From: Chitinophagaceae bacterium
GTDB lineage: Bacteria; Bacteroidota; Bacteroidia; Chitinophagales; Chitinophagaceae
Direction of reading: 5' to 3'
DNA: 64,000 nucleotides
Assembly (NCBI GenBank): GCA_016710165.1
Contig: JADJLJ010000001.1
Span: forward strand, 496,001-560,000
Below the pieces are notes generated by a model that saw only the letters and a program-made list of their open reading frames with translations, was not told the DNA's origin and searched no databases. Position 1 is the first letter of the stretch, and each line of letters opens with the position of its first letter. Both the position numbers and the translations under genes were made by a program. Below, piece after piece: positions 55,806 through 64,000 of this stretch.

Positions 55806-57257
55806 ATGGCCCAGTTTTCTTACAGTTTCTGCATGGCAATGTTGCACAGTCTCTGGCAGGCTGCACTGCTGATGCTCTTGTACCTGGTTGCAGATAAAGT
55901 ACTGCTGCGGAATAATTCCCCGCTTGCAAAAAGAAATTTCCTGTTTGGCATTCTTCTTTCACAGTTATTGCTGTTTGTGATCAGCTTTTTCATCTACTAT
56001 ACCGGCAACAGCAGTTACGGTACTTTTTCGGAGATCACAAACAGGATCACGGCATTGGCCGGTACCGGGAATATGAAATTACTTACCCCCTGGATCTTCA
56101 GCCTCTACCTGCTGGTGACCGTGTATAAACTGGTAAGGTCCATTTATTCATGGTTCAGTTTCAAACAACGGTATCACTCCGGGCTGCAACGGCCAACAGT
56201 TGATCTGAAACTTTTCACCGAAATGAGAGCGCAGCAGTTTGGCATTAAGAAGAAAGTAAAACTCTGGTTCAGCACAACGATCAATACACCGGTCACTTTT
56301 GGATTCTTTAAACCGGTCATTTTATTGCCGGTTGCCCTGGTCAGCAACATCAGCATACAACAGGCGGAAACGCTTATCCTGCATGAGCTGACACATATCC
56401 GCACAAACGACTACCTCTTCAACTGGCTTTTGATATTTGTAAATACCCTCTTCTTTTACAACCCCATTATTACAGGACTGTGTAACCGGATACGGATGGA
56501 AAGGGAAAAGAACTGTGATATGAATGTGATGGCTTTTGAATATTCACCTGTACTTTATGCCGAAACCCTGTTGCAGGCAGAAAGGATCAGGCAAGGGGTA
56601 CCTGTGTTTCAGCTGGCAGCGGTAAACCGGAAAGAACATTTGCTTGAACGCATCCGGTTTTTTTCCCGGGAAGTGGATTTTAACCGGTCCATGCGCTTTA
56701 ACATCATCACGCCGATAACGGGTTTGCTGCTGCTGATCTTCTTTTCATCAGCTGTATTATTCCGGTCAGGCAATACCCCGGAAGACAATCCGTCATTCAA
56801 TACGGTTACCTACCTGCCGTTCAACAGCATGGAACTGGCAGGCACTGAATATACAAATAACCCCGTTATCGCTGCCGGTGATCTGCAGGCGTTGATGAAC
56901 GAAACGGAAAAGCAAAAGCCGGCTATTGAGAAAAGGATAAAAGAAAATGAATCACTCACCCGGTCCATTCAAAAAGAAACAGAGGCATTGGTTACAAAGC
57001 AGGCCGCACAGGATCTTATTATACCCGTTTCAGTAACGGATAATGACGGCTCCAAGCATATAATCATTACAGAAGAAAGTTCAGGCGCTGATAAAACAGC
57101 CTCCATGAGAACGTACAGCCTGCGTTTTGAGAACGGGGAATGGATCCTGGAGCCCGAATGGAATATTTCGGCCAAAGAGATCCCCGAAGATTCGCTTATC
57201 AAAAAGATGGACAGCAGCGGCGGCAAGATGAAAAGGATATTACCTGCACAACAATAA
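55806..57257 (+). CDS. M56 family (BlaR1-like) membrane metallopeptidase
   Basis: 483 residues. Four or five membrane helices in the N-terminal ~310 residues surround the M56 zinc site: ETLILHELTHIRTNDYLFNW (HELTH near 198) and the third ligand region IRMEREKNCDMNVMAFEY. The last helix (~300-318, ITGLLLLIFFSSAVLF) leads to a ~165-residue periplasmic tail with a coiled part (EKQKPAIEKRIKENESLTRS). Unlike classic BlaR1 it lacks a penicillin-binding domain, so the sensed signal is different and unknown. Partner of the BlaI-like repressor, 35 bases upstream. A terminator follows. Confidence 0.9.
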   Translation: MAQFSYSFCMAMLHSLWQAALLMLLYLVADKVLLRNNSPLAKRNFLFGILLSQLLLFVISFFIYYTGNSSYGTFSEITNRITALAGTGNMKLLTPWIFSLYLLVTVYKLVRSIYSWFSFKQRYHSGLQRPTVDLKLFTEMRAQQFGIKKKVKLWFSTTINTPVTFGFFKPVILLPVALVSNISIQQAETLILHELTHIRTNDYLFNWLLIFVNTLFFYNPIITGLCNRIRMEREKNCDMNVMAFEYSPVLYAETLLQAERIRQGVPVFQLAAVNRKEHLLERIRFFSREVDFNRSMRFNIITPITGLLLLIFFSSAVLFRSGNTPEDNPSFNTVTYLPFNSMELAGTEYTNNPVIAAGDLQALMNETEKQKPAIEKRIKENESLTRSIQKETEALVTKQAAQDLIIPVSVTDNDGSKHIIITEESSGADKTASMRTYSLRFENGEWILEPEWNISAKEIPEDSLIKKMDSSGGKMKRILPAQQ

Positions 57258-57283
57258 TAAGTAGGGAAAATAAATTAATGAAG

Positions 57284-57316
57284 AAGCCGTAGTTAAAAAC
57301 CACGGCTTTCTTTTTT
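57284..57316. terminator. Two-way terminator between the M56 gene and the PorP gene
   Basis: Stem of 10 pairs with one mismatch (AAGCCGTAGTT with AACCACGGCTT), then TTCTTTTTT on the plus strand and A-rich DNA on the other side. Confidence 0.8.
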
Positions 57317-57341
57317 ATTGTAAGGCAGATCTGAATTCCAT

Positions 57342-58376
57342 TTACCATGCACAGCGTGGGCAGGTCTCTTTGTATTTGTTCCCCAGGATGAAGCCGATCA
57401 TCACTTCATGCGTACCCTTGGTATAGGTTTGCAGGCGTGACGTGGTTGCGTGCTCGTACGCATAGCTGATGTTGAACGTATTGGAAACATTCACACCGAT
57501 CATACCGGAATAGCCGGCCACCAGGTCGGCAAAGCGGTAACTGCCCCCTATCCACAAAAAATCCTCGTACTGTAGTTTTACATTGGCGTGAAGGCCCAGC
57601 AACTGCGGCTCCCAGTACTGCACCATTACAGAAGGCATGGCCGTGATCTGTTCGGTGAGTGCAAACTTATAACCGGCTGTTCCAAAATAATTCAGTGTGT
57701 AACTGGAACCATATTTATCATTGGTAACAAATCTTGCCTTTCCGGGTATGATGTTTAGAACGGATACCCCTATAAAATAACGGGCAGAATACAACCAAAG
57801 CCCGGCCCCTATCTCAGGCTTTATCTTTTTTATTTCACCATTACTTATTCCAATGGCAGGATCATTGGGATCCAGGTTTCCCCATTCAATTTTTGAACGG
57901 TCTAAATTAACACTGGTGATCCCTGCGCTGAGGCCGGCCGACAAACTTGTTTTTGCCGTTAACGGCCTGTGGTATGCATAGTTGGCGGCAATGGACCAGC
58001 GGTTGATATACCCGGTCTTGTCGTTGATGGCAGTAAGGCCAATGCCATGGTGCGGCTGCGATACAGCATACTCATCCCAGGCCTTGGGCCCGGCAGGGTT
58101 TTGTCCTGGCATGGCATAGGAATTGGCTCCCGTACGGAAATCCCGTTTACCCAACGGGCCATGAATGCTTAAATACGTAGTTACCGGTGCGCCGGTGATC
58201 CCCGCCCACTGGTTGCGGTAGCTCAGTTTTACATCGGTATAATTCTCTATACCGGCAATGGCGGGATTAAGAATATAATTGTTCAGGATATACTGTGTAT
58301 AGAATGGTTTGGCCTGTGCTGAAGCCACGTGGTTTCCCAGGCAAACAATGATCAGTATGAGTAAAATTTTCTTCAT
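57342..58376 (-). CDS. PorP/SprF family outer-membrane protein
   Basis: 344 residues with a signal peptide (ending HVASAQA). Family features: PFYTQYILNNYILNPAIAGI just after the signal, YTDVKLSYRNQWAGITGAPV, TTYLSIHGPLG, and the late ISYAYEHATTSRLQTYTKGT and HEVMIGFIL; an outer-membrane barrel. SprF-type members are needed for export or anchoring of SprB and other type B T9SS substrates, each usually encoded beside its own cargo. Here the cargo is evidently the giant protein ending 93 bases upstream on the same strand. The last residues, CPRCAW, are unusual. Confidence 0.93.
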   Translation of the reverse strand: MKKILLILIIVCLGNHVASAQAKPFYTQYILNNYILNPAIAGIENYTDVKLSYRNQWAGITGAPVTTYLSIHGPLGKRDFRTGANSYAMPGQNPAGPKAWDEYAVSQPHHGIGLTAINDKTGYINRWSIAANYAYHRPLTAKTSLSAGLSAGITSVNLDRSKIEWGNLDPNDPAIGISNGEIKKIKPEIGAGLWLYSARYFIGVSVLNIIPGKARFVTNDKYGSSYTLNYFGTAGYKFALTEQITAMPSVMVQYWEPQLLGLHANVKLQYEDFLWIGGSYRFADLVAGYSGMIGVNVSNTFNISYAYEHATTSRLQTYTKGTHEVMIGFILGNKYKETCPRCAW

Positions 58377-58469
58377 GGCTTTCAGTTTATTTTCACGTTG
58401 GTCGCTTTATACTTTATTTGATAAAGATGATCATGCAGCAAAACAGGGTTTCGCTGCATGATCAGTTTG

Positions 58470-61400
58470 CTACTTGATGATCGTTACATAGCCGGTGAGC
58501 GGGTCACGGCCATTGCCTGGTTCGATAATGTAATAGTATGTATCAAATGGCAATGGTTTTCCCTTAATGGTCCCATCCCATGGCGTGTTGTACCCTCTTG
58601 ATTCAAACACCAACTGCCCGGTCCGCGTGAATACCTGCACCCGGTTATCCGGGTATGTATTCAGGTAATCGATGCGCCATGTATCGTTGATACCGTCATT
58701 GTTTGGCGTAAACGTGTTTGGTATTTTCGGGAACTTCAGCAGTTTCACAAACACATCATCGCTCCGCGAACATCCTCCCCTGGCTGTTACCATAAGGGTA
58801 TAGGTCATATCCGTAAGTGGTTTGATCACCTTAACCTTTTCGATCCGGTTATCCTGCAAATACTGGTTCGGTGTCCACAGGAACTGCATATCGTTGCCCC
58901 ATACAACAGGTGAAAGTACGATCTGCCCGCCTTCCAGTACATACCGGTCGGGACCTGCATTAACATGTGGATACGGGTACACGGTGAACTGTTTGGAAAC
59001 CGTATCACTGTTGCAACCCTGGCTGTTTATGGAGTACATGACCACGGTATACGTAATGGTATCCGTATACGTGTAGGTTACCGTATTGGTGGTCCGTATC
59101 GATCCGTCTCCCATATCCCAATGCCATTGGTTTACGATGCCGTCTTTACCATCGGTGATGTCGGTGAACGTAACATTATCACCGATACAAACACCCGGCT
59201 TATTGATCGTGAAGTCGGCCTTGGGCTGCGGATGAATGTTGTTGACCACGATGACCGTATCATGAGCACAACCAATACCCGAAGGGGTAAGTGCTGCCGT
59301 ACTTGTTACCGTTAGTCTTACATTGAACGGACCAGTACCTGAATACCAGTGACTCGGGTTGACACCGGTTGATGTATTGGCAGCCCCGCTTAATGGCTCA
59401 TCAAAGTTCCATAAGTAGGTCATGCCACTGCCATCCGGCATCACAGAACTGTTGTTGAATGTTACGATGGCGTTCGGTATACAATAGCCGGGTTTGTCAA
59501 CTGCAAAATTCGGAACCGGGTATGGGTTCGATTTGATCGATCCGGCAGCATTCGCTGTTAAGCAACCATTGCCCGTGGTGATGATGGAATAGTTGAATGT
59601 GGGTCCTCCAACCGTTGTGGTTGGTGTTCCGCTGATGGTCAGTGTATTTCCGGTAACGGTATATGTTACACCGGCAGGAAGACCTGTTACAGTTGCACCG
59701 TTGGCGCCCCCGCCTAATGTATAGGTGATGGGTGCAATGGCACTGTTCACGCAAACGGATTGATTGGTGTTGCTGCCGGTATTCAATGAAATGGTATGAT
59801 CGGGCTGAACTGTAATGGAACCACTTGCATTGGCCACTATACAGGTATTACCGGTTGTTACAATATTGAATGCAAAAGGCGATCCTGTTGTTGTGGTTGG
59901 TGTTCCGCTGATGGTCAGCGTAGTACCCGCCACCGCATAGTTAACTCCTGCCGGCAAACCGGTAACCGTGGCGCCCGTAGCACCACCACCCAATGTATAT
60001 ATTATCGGGGCCAGGGCAGTATTGATACAAACCGACTGGTTATCGTTGGCTGAAGTTAATGTGATGATATGATCCGGGTTAACCGTTACAACCTGCGAAG
60101 TACTCCTGCTGTTGCAACCATAGGCCGATACATTATACATGGTCACCGTATAGTTGCCTGGCGCCGGGAACAGGTGCGTGAATGTAGAACCCGGTGCATG
60201 GTTCTCAATGGGTGAGCCATCTCCAAAATCCCATACGGTATTGGCAAGCACCACGGTAGCAGGCGCTGTAGATATATCCGTGAAGGAAGCCGGAGTGGTT
60301 TCACATGCAGGTGATACATAGGTGAAGTTAGCAATCGCCGTGTCCAGTACCCGGATGGTATTGCTCATCGTATCCACACAACCACCCGTTGCAGATGTAT
60401 ACGTATAAAGGATCGTATGAACGCCGATACCGGCTGCAGCAGGATCGAATATACCTGTTGCAGAAACACCCGGGCCGCTGAATACGCCTGTACCCGGTAC
60501 ACCGCCTGTTTCGCTGGCCTGTGTTATCTGGAACGGTGGTACAAAATAACAGGCATCCGGCATGGCATTGAACTGAACCAATGGCGCCGCATTGACCGTT
60601 ATGTTTGCAAGCCGGTCATTTACACACACACCTCCTGAATATGCCCGGTACCGGATGGTGAATACCCTCGTTAAAGGCGCCTGGAAATTTGGATACAGGT
60701 GCCGGTAAACCTTACCGGTGAACGGACTGTTATCAACATCGAATACAGCCGGGAAGTTCACATTATCCCAGTAGATCTCGATCTTGGTGATCACGCCCGG
60801 GAAAACGGTAGATGCCTCAACTATAGCCACTGAATCATTGGCACACAACGTAGTTGGATTATTAACAGTGAAGTTTGCTACCGGGAAGCTTCCGTTCACG
60901 GTCAACACCTGCATGATCGTATCCCGGCAACCCAGTGCACTGGTAACGATCAGTTCCACATTATAACTACCAACAGCGGTATAACTGTGCTGCGGATTTT
61001 GTAAAGTGGATGTATTCAATGGGCCGGAACCCGGGTCACCGAAATTCCAGTTCCAGGCGGTTATGGTTCCGGCAGCAATTTTACTGGTATCTATGAACTG
61101 TGCATAGGTATCGCTCAAACAAACTTCTGGTAAAATAAATCCTGCTTCTGGCCGGTCGTTGATCGTTACGGGAATATTTGCTACCGGGTTGCTTACACAA
61201 CCATTATCGGTAGTAACGCTGAGTGTTACATTATACGTTCCCGCAGCGGCAAATACATGCGTCGGGTTCTGTAAAGCTGATGTATTCAAAGGTCCTGATC
61301 CGGGGTCTCCGAAATTCCAGGCCCAGGCATTTATGGCCCCTGCATTGGCAACGGAGCCGTCTGTAAATGTAATGGTCCTTGTTTCACAACTTGGCGTGGT

Positions 61401-64000
61401 GAACGTGAAGTTTGGTGTTGGTAATGGATGAACGATCACAACCGCAGAACCCGTTTGTGCCTGGCTGCAGGTTTCAGGTGTTCCATCCTGCACCCCAACC
61501 AGGTTATAGGTGAACGTACCGGCAACATTCGTAGGTACTGCAACCGTTACCGAATTACTGGCAACCGTGGTTACTGTTTGAACCGGGCCGCCATTGATCG
61601 TATAACTGAATGTATAGGGCGCTGAAGTATTTGCACCCGTAAATGTAATGTTGGGCGAGGGTGCATTTAAACATACGGCTGTTGTTCCGCTGATCGTTGC
61701 AGTAGGTAATTGGTTTACGGTCACCACGGCTGTACCCGCTTGTGCCTGGCTGCATGCGTTGGCGCTTCCTTCCTGTACACTCACCAGTGAATACGTGAAT
61801 GTGCCCGCAACGTTTGTCGGAACAGGAACTGTTACCGAATTACCGGCTACGGTGGTAACAACCTGGTTTGGCCCGCCGTTAATTGTATACGTGAATGTGT
61901 ATGGCGCTGTTCCTACAGCTCCCGTGAACGTAATATTTGGTGAAGCCGCATTCAGGCAAACGGTGGTGGTACCGGCAATGGTTGCAGTAGGCAATGGATC
62001 TACCGTTACCACCGCAGAGCCCGTTTGGGCCTGGCTGCAGGTGGTGCTGCTGCCATCCTGTACACTTACCAGGGCGTACGTGAATGTACCCACTACAGTT
62101 GTAGGTACGGCAACCGTTACCGAGTTACCGGCAACCGTGGTTACTGTTTGGATCGGGCCGCCATTGATCGTATAACTGAATGTATATGGCGCAGTGGCAT
62201 TTGCACCCGTAAATGTTATGTTCGGTGAAGGGCCGTTCAAACAAACCGTGGTCGTTCCGCTGATCGTTGCTGTGGGCAAAGGATTTACGGTTACCACCAC
62301 AGAGCCTGTTTGCGCCTGGCTGCAGGTGGTGCTGCTGCCATCCTGCACACTTACCAGGGTATAGGTGAATGTACCAACAGTACCTGTAGGTACGGCAACC
62401 GTTACGGAGTTTCCGGCAACGGTAGTTACCGTTTGAACCGGGCCGCCATTGATCGTATAACTGAATGTGTAGGGCGCAGTGGCATTTGCTCCCGTAAATG
62501 TAATATCTGGCGAAGCTGCATTCTGACAGACCGAAGTAGTGCCACTTATACTTGCTGTTGGCAATGGATTAACTGTAACCACTGCTGAACCGGTTTGTGC
62601 CTGGCTGCAGGCCGTACTGCTTCCATCCTGTACGCTTACCAATGTATACGTGAATACTCCAACCGTGTTGGTGGGAACTGCAACAGTAACTGAATTACCA
62701 GCTACCGTAGTAACCGTTTGAACCGGGCCACCGTTTATTGTATAACTGAACGTATAAGGCGCTGTTCCGGTTGCACCGGTAAACGTAATATTGGGTGAGG
62801 CGGCATTCTGGCATACGGCCGTAGTGCCGCTTATGTTTGCCGTGGGCAATGGATTTACGGTTATGGTAACCTGTTGACCTGTTACCGTATTTACACACAA
62901 GGCAGACCCGGTAGTTCTCACACTGTCCAGCGTATAAACAAATATACCGGCTGCAGTGGTGGGCGCAGTGATCGTTGCTGATGTACCACTTGGGCCTGGG
63001 CTGCTGACATTTAAAGCAGGTCCCCCATTTATGTTGTAATAAAAAGTATAAGGTGCCGTGCTGGCCGAACCGGTAAATACAATGACCGGATCAGGGGTTG
63101 AGTTCTGGCATACAGCAATGCTTCCATCAATGATCGCAGATGGCAATGGTAATACGGTTACCTGGTGAGAGACTGTATCCGTTAAACAACCCGGTGTTGT
63201 AATAGCAGTATATCTTACCGTGTACGTTCCGGGTGCTGTAAATGTATGCAGCGGGTTTCTCACTATAGAATTATTTGCAGCTCCGCTGGCAGGGTCGCCA
63301 AAATCCCACCAGAAAGCATAGGTTGCCTTGGGGATCTGCGGGGTGGTTTCCGTGAACTGGTAAGGTTCGGCTACGCATTTGCCTGCTGTCCAGTTGAAGT
63401 CGGGTACCGGTGGAGATGATATCTGCAGATCAAAATCAATATCCTGTGCATTACCGCAACCATCGGGGTTTGCACTGTTATAAGCAGTGATGGTAACAGG
63501 ATATGTTCCCACAACTGCAAAATTATACAAAGTAGGAAGTGAATACCAGTAAATGGTCTTTCCGCCAACCACCGTTGTTGAATCGGGGCCTCCCACACCG
63601 GGTACACAGGTGCTATATATCTGCGTGGGTGGCGTTGCTGGCGGACCAGGAAGCTGGCTTAGATTCCATTGAATGGAATCTGCACAATAAGGCAGTGATA
63701 CCTTAAAGCGGAATGGCGCTCCTGTGCATACAGAAGGGGTCTGTTCAATTCCATACTGTGTTTGAACCAATATCTGCTGGTAAAGGTCTTTAATGTTTGT
63801 ACCCGCGTTATACCCGTAAGACTCCGCATTGCCAAAACCATAGGCGATGGCATTGAAGCCTGAATCGGAACGTATGATATGTGCACCGGGTACAACATTG
63901 AGCCGGAGATAAGAATAATTAGGATCCTGGGGATGGGGCACAAAACCGCCCCAGGGAATGCCGTCAAATGTAAATGAACTGATTCCCGTTCCCCCGGTGG
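58470..64000 (-). CDS. Giant SprB-like repeat protein with gliding-motility-type C-terminal domain (5' part outside the window)
   Basis: The frame stays open to the window edge; a GTG at 63941 is internal, since TGGTGISSFTFDGIPWGG precedes it in frame. At least 1843 residues are visible. In order: an N-terminal-side beta-rich domain; a PKD domain (YAFWWDFGDPASGAANNS); six ~95-residue Ig-like repeats (SGTTTVCLNAASPNITFTG, APYTFSYTINGGPVQTV, CSQAQTGSAVVTVNPLPT), the first divergent; three PKD domains and further Ig-like units; two repeats with TLGGGATGATVTGLPAGV; PKD domains; and a CHU-type end (IPNTFTPNNDGINDTW, final LTGYVTIIK). It should be exported by T9SS with the PorP/SprF protein encoded next to it and act as a surface adhesin or filament. 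Confidence 0.9.
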   Translation of the reverse strand, partial: TGGTGISSFTFDGIPWGGFVPHPQDPNYSYLRLNVVPGAHIIRSDSGFNAIAYGFGNAESYGYNAGTNIKDLYQQILVQTQYGIEQTPSVCTGAPFRFKVSLPYCADSIQWNLSQLPGPPATPPTQIYSTCVPGVGGPDSTTVVGGKTIYWYSLPTLYNFAVVGTYPVTITAYNSANPDGCGNAQDIDFDLQISSPPVPDFNWTAGKCVAEPYQFTETTPQIPKATYAFWWDFGDPASGAANNSIVRNPLHTFTAPGTYTVRYTAITTPGCLTDTVSHQVTVLPLPSAIIDGSIAVCQNSTPDPVIVFTGSASTAPYTFYYNINGGPALNVSSPGPSGTSATITAPTTAAGIFVYTLDSVRTTGSALCVNTVTGQQVTITVNPLPTANISGTTAVCQNAASPNITFTGATGTAPYTFSYTINGGPVQTVTTVAGNSVTVAVPTNTVGVFTYTLVSVQDGSSTACSQAQTGSAVVTVNPLPTASISGTTSVCQNAASPDITFTGANATAPYTFSYTINGGPVQTVTTVAGNSVTVAVPTGTVGTFTYTLVSVQDGSSTTCSQAQTGSVVVTVNPLPTATISGTTTVCLNGPSPNITFTGANATAPYTFSYTINGGPIQTVTTVAGNSVTVAVPTTVVGTFTYALVSVQDGSSTTCSQAQTGSAVVTVDPLPTATIAGTTTVCLNAASPNITFTGAVGTAPYTFTYTINGGPNQVVTTVAGNSVTVPVPTNVAGTFTYSLVSVQEGSANACSQAQAGTAVVTVNQLPTATISGTTAVCLNAPSPNITFTGANTSAPYTFSYTINGGPVQTVTTVASNSVTVAVPTNVAGTFTYNLVGVQDGTPETCSQAQTGSAVVIVHPLPTPNFTFTTPSCETRTITFTDGSVANAGAINAWAWNFGDPGSGPLNTSALQNPTHVFAAAGTYNVTLSVTTDNGCVSNPVANIPVTINDRPEAGFILPEVCLSDTYAQFIDTSKIAAGTITAWNWNFGDPGSGPLNTSTLQNPQHSYTAVGSYNVELIVTSALGCRDTIMQVLTVNGSFPVANFTVNNPTTLCANDSVAIVEASTVFPGVITKIEIYWDNVNFPAVFDVDNSPFTGKVYRHLYPNFQAPLTRVFTIRYRAYSGGVCVNDRLANITVNAAPLVQFNAMPDACYFVPPFQITQASETGGVPGTGVFSGPGVSATGIFDPAAAGIGVHTILYTYTSATGGCVDTMSNTIRVLDTAIANFTYVSPACETTPASFTDISTAPATVVLANTVWDFGDGSPIENHAPGSTFTHLFPAPGNYTVTMYNVSAYGCNSRSTSQVVTVNPDHIITLTSANDNQSVCINTALAPIIYTLGGGATGATVTGLPAGVNYAVAGTTLTISGTPTTTTGSPFAFNIVTTGNTCIVANASGSITVQPDHTISLNTGSNTNQSVCVNSAIAPITYTLGGGANGATVTGLPAGVTYTVTGNTLTISGTPTTTVGGPTFNYSIITTGNGCLTANAAGSIKSNPYPVPNFAVDKPGYCIPNAIVTFNNSSVMPDGSGMTYLWNFDEPLSGAANTSTGVNPSHWYSGTGPFNVRLTVTSTAALTPSGIGCAHDTVIVVNNIHPQPKADFTINKPGVCIGDNVTFTDITDGKDGIVNQWHWDMGDGSIRTTNTVTYTYTDTITYTVVMYSINSQGCNSDTVSKQFTVYPYPHVNAGPDRYVLEGGQIVLSPVVWGNDMQFLWTPNQYLQDNRIEKVKVIKPLTDMTYTLMVTARGGCSRSDDVFVKLLKFPKIPNTFTPNNDGINDTWRIDYLNTYPDNRVQVFTRTGQLVFESRGYNTPWDGTIKGKPLPFDTYYYIIEPGNGRDPLTGYVTIIK
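61420..63150 (-). repeat. Six ~285-bp coding tandem repeats in the giant surface protein
   Basis: The repeated Ig-like units of the giant gene are also visible as DNA repeats with period ~285 bp. The middle four are the most similar, suggesting recent homogenisation; the outermost (near 62880-63150) is the most divergent. Confidence 0.85.

Noticed and set aside
61648..62175. A 175-residue plus-strand gene
   Set aside because: It is the antisense reading of the giant protein repeats, and similar antisense frames recur with the repeat period.

Overview
The window is chromosomal DNA of a Bacteroidota bacterium, most likely of the family Chitinophagaceae. This rests on protein and promoter style, not on a database match. 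Many exported proteins end in type IX secretion (T9SS) sorting domains. There is a PorP/SprF gene beside a giant SprB-like protein, a one-chain L-serine dehydratase, an sdhCAB set with a single fused cytochrome b subunit, and repeated -7 boxes of the form TAnnTTTG. No tRNA, rRNA, transposase, phage gene or CRISPR array was seen.

Layout. 1-2.3 kb: the tail of one T9SS protein and a complete PQQ-type sugar dehydrogenase carrying a near-identical sorting domain. 2.3-11.7 kb: a co-directional block that reads as one functional locus: a YceI protein behind a promoter with a perfect palindrome, a propeller sensor kinase with its LytTR regulator, an SprB-repeat lipoprotein ending in a heme-c domain, an OB-fold protein, two more small heme-c lipoproteins, a second YceI protein and a DUF5777-like outer-membrane barrel. 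I propose an undescribed extracytoplasmic electron-transfer or redox-sensing system; it is the best candidate for a new system here. 11.7-16 kb (minus): succinate dehydrogenase, with a glycosyltransferase gene inserted between sdhA and sdhB. 16-20 kb (minus): a conserved hypothetical, a T9SS protein and the murQ-GlcNAc kinase recycling pair. 20-26.4 kb: S41 protease, cystathionine beta-synthase, a gene-poor 1.1 kb gap, class I aldolase and accD. 26.5-37.3 kb: a gliding-type surface protein, glyoxalase-like protein, smpB, serine dehydratase with an FKBP, a membrane HU-domain protein, YhhN, SET-domain protein, an epimerase-like protein, a duplicated-domain lipoprotein and a CPBP protease. 37.6-43 kb: groESL and a BNR-type surface protein. 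43-46.3 kb: nusB, DUF1573, yajC, coaE, cupin. 46.4-50.8 kb: an FG-GAP protein with 14 repeats. 51-57.3 kb: nnr, membrane pyrophosphatase, and a BlaI/BlaR-type pair. 57.3 kb to the end: PorP/SprF and the giant repeat protein, which runs off the window.

Quality warning. At least eight genes, including the housekeeping genes sdhA and accD, are each broken by one single-base frameshift at or beside a short homopolymer; a ninth is likely. One-base correction restores a family-like protein each time. This looks like consensus indel error rather than gene decay, so those genes are annotated at full length.

Intergenic DNA is unusual: gaps between transcription units hold palindromes, a dispersed repeat, heptamer arrays, a 30-bp array touching the coaE start and a degenerate ~56-bp array. 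Several clear intrinsic terminators mark unit ends.
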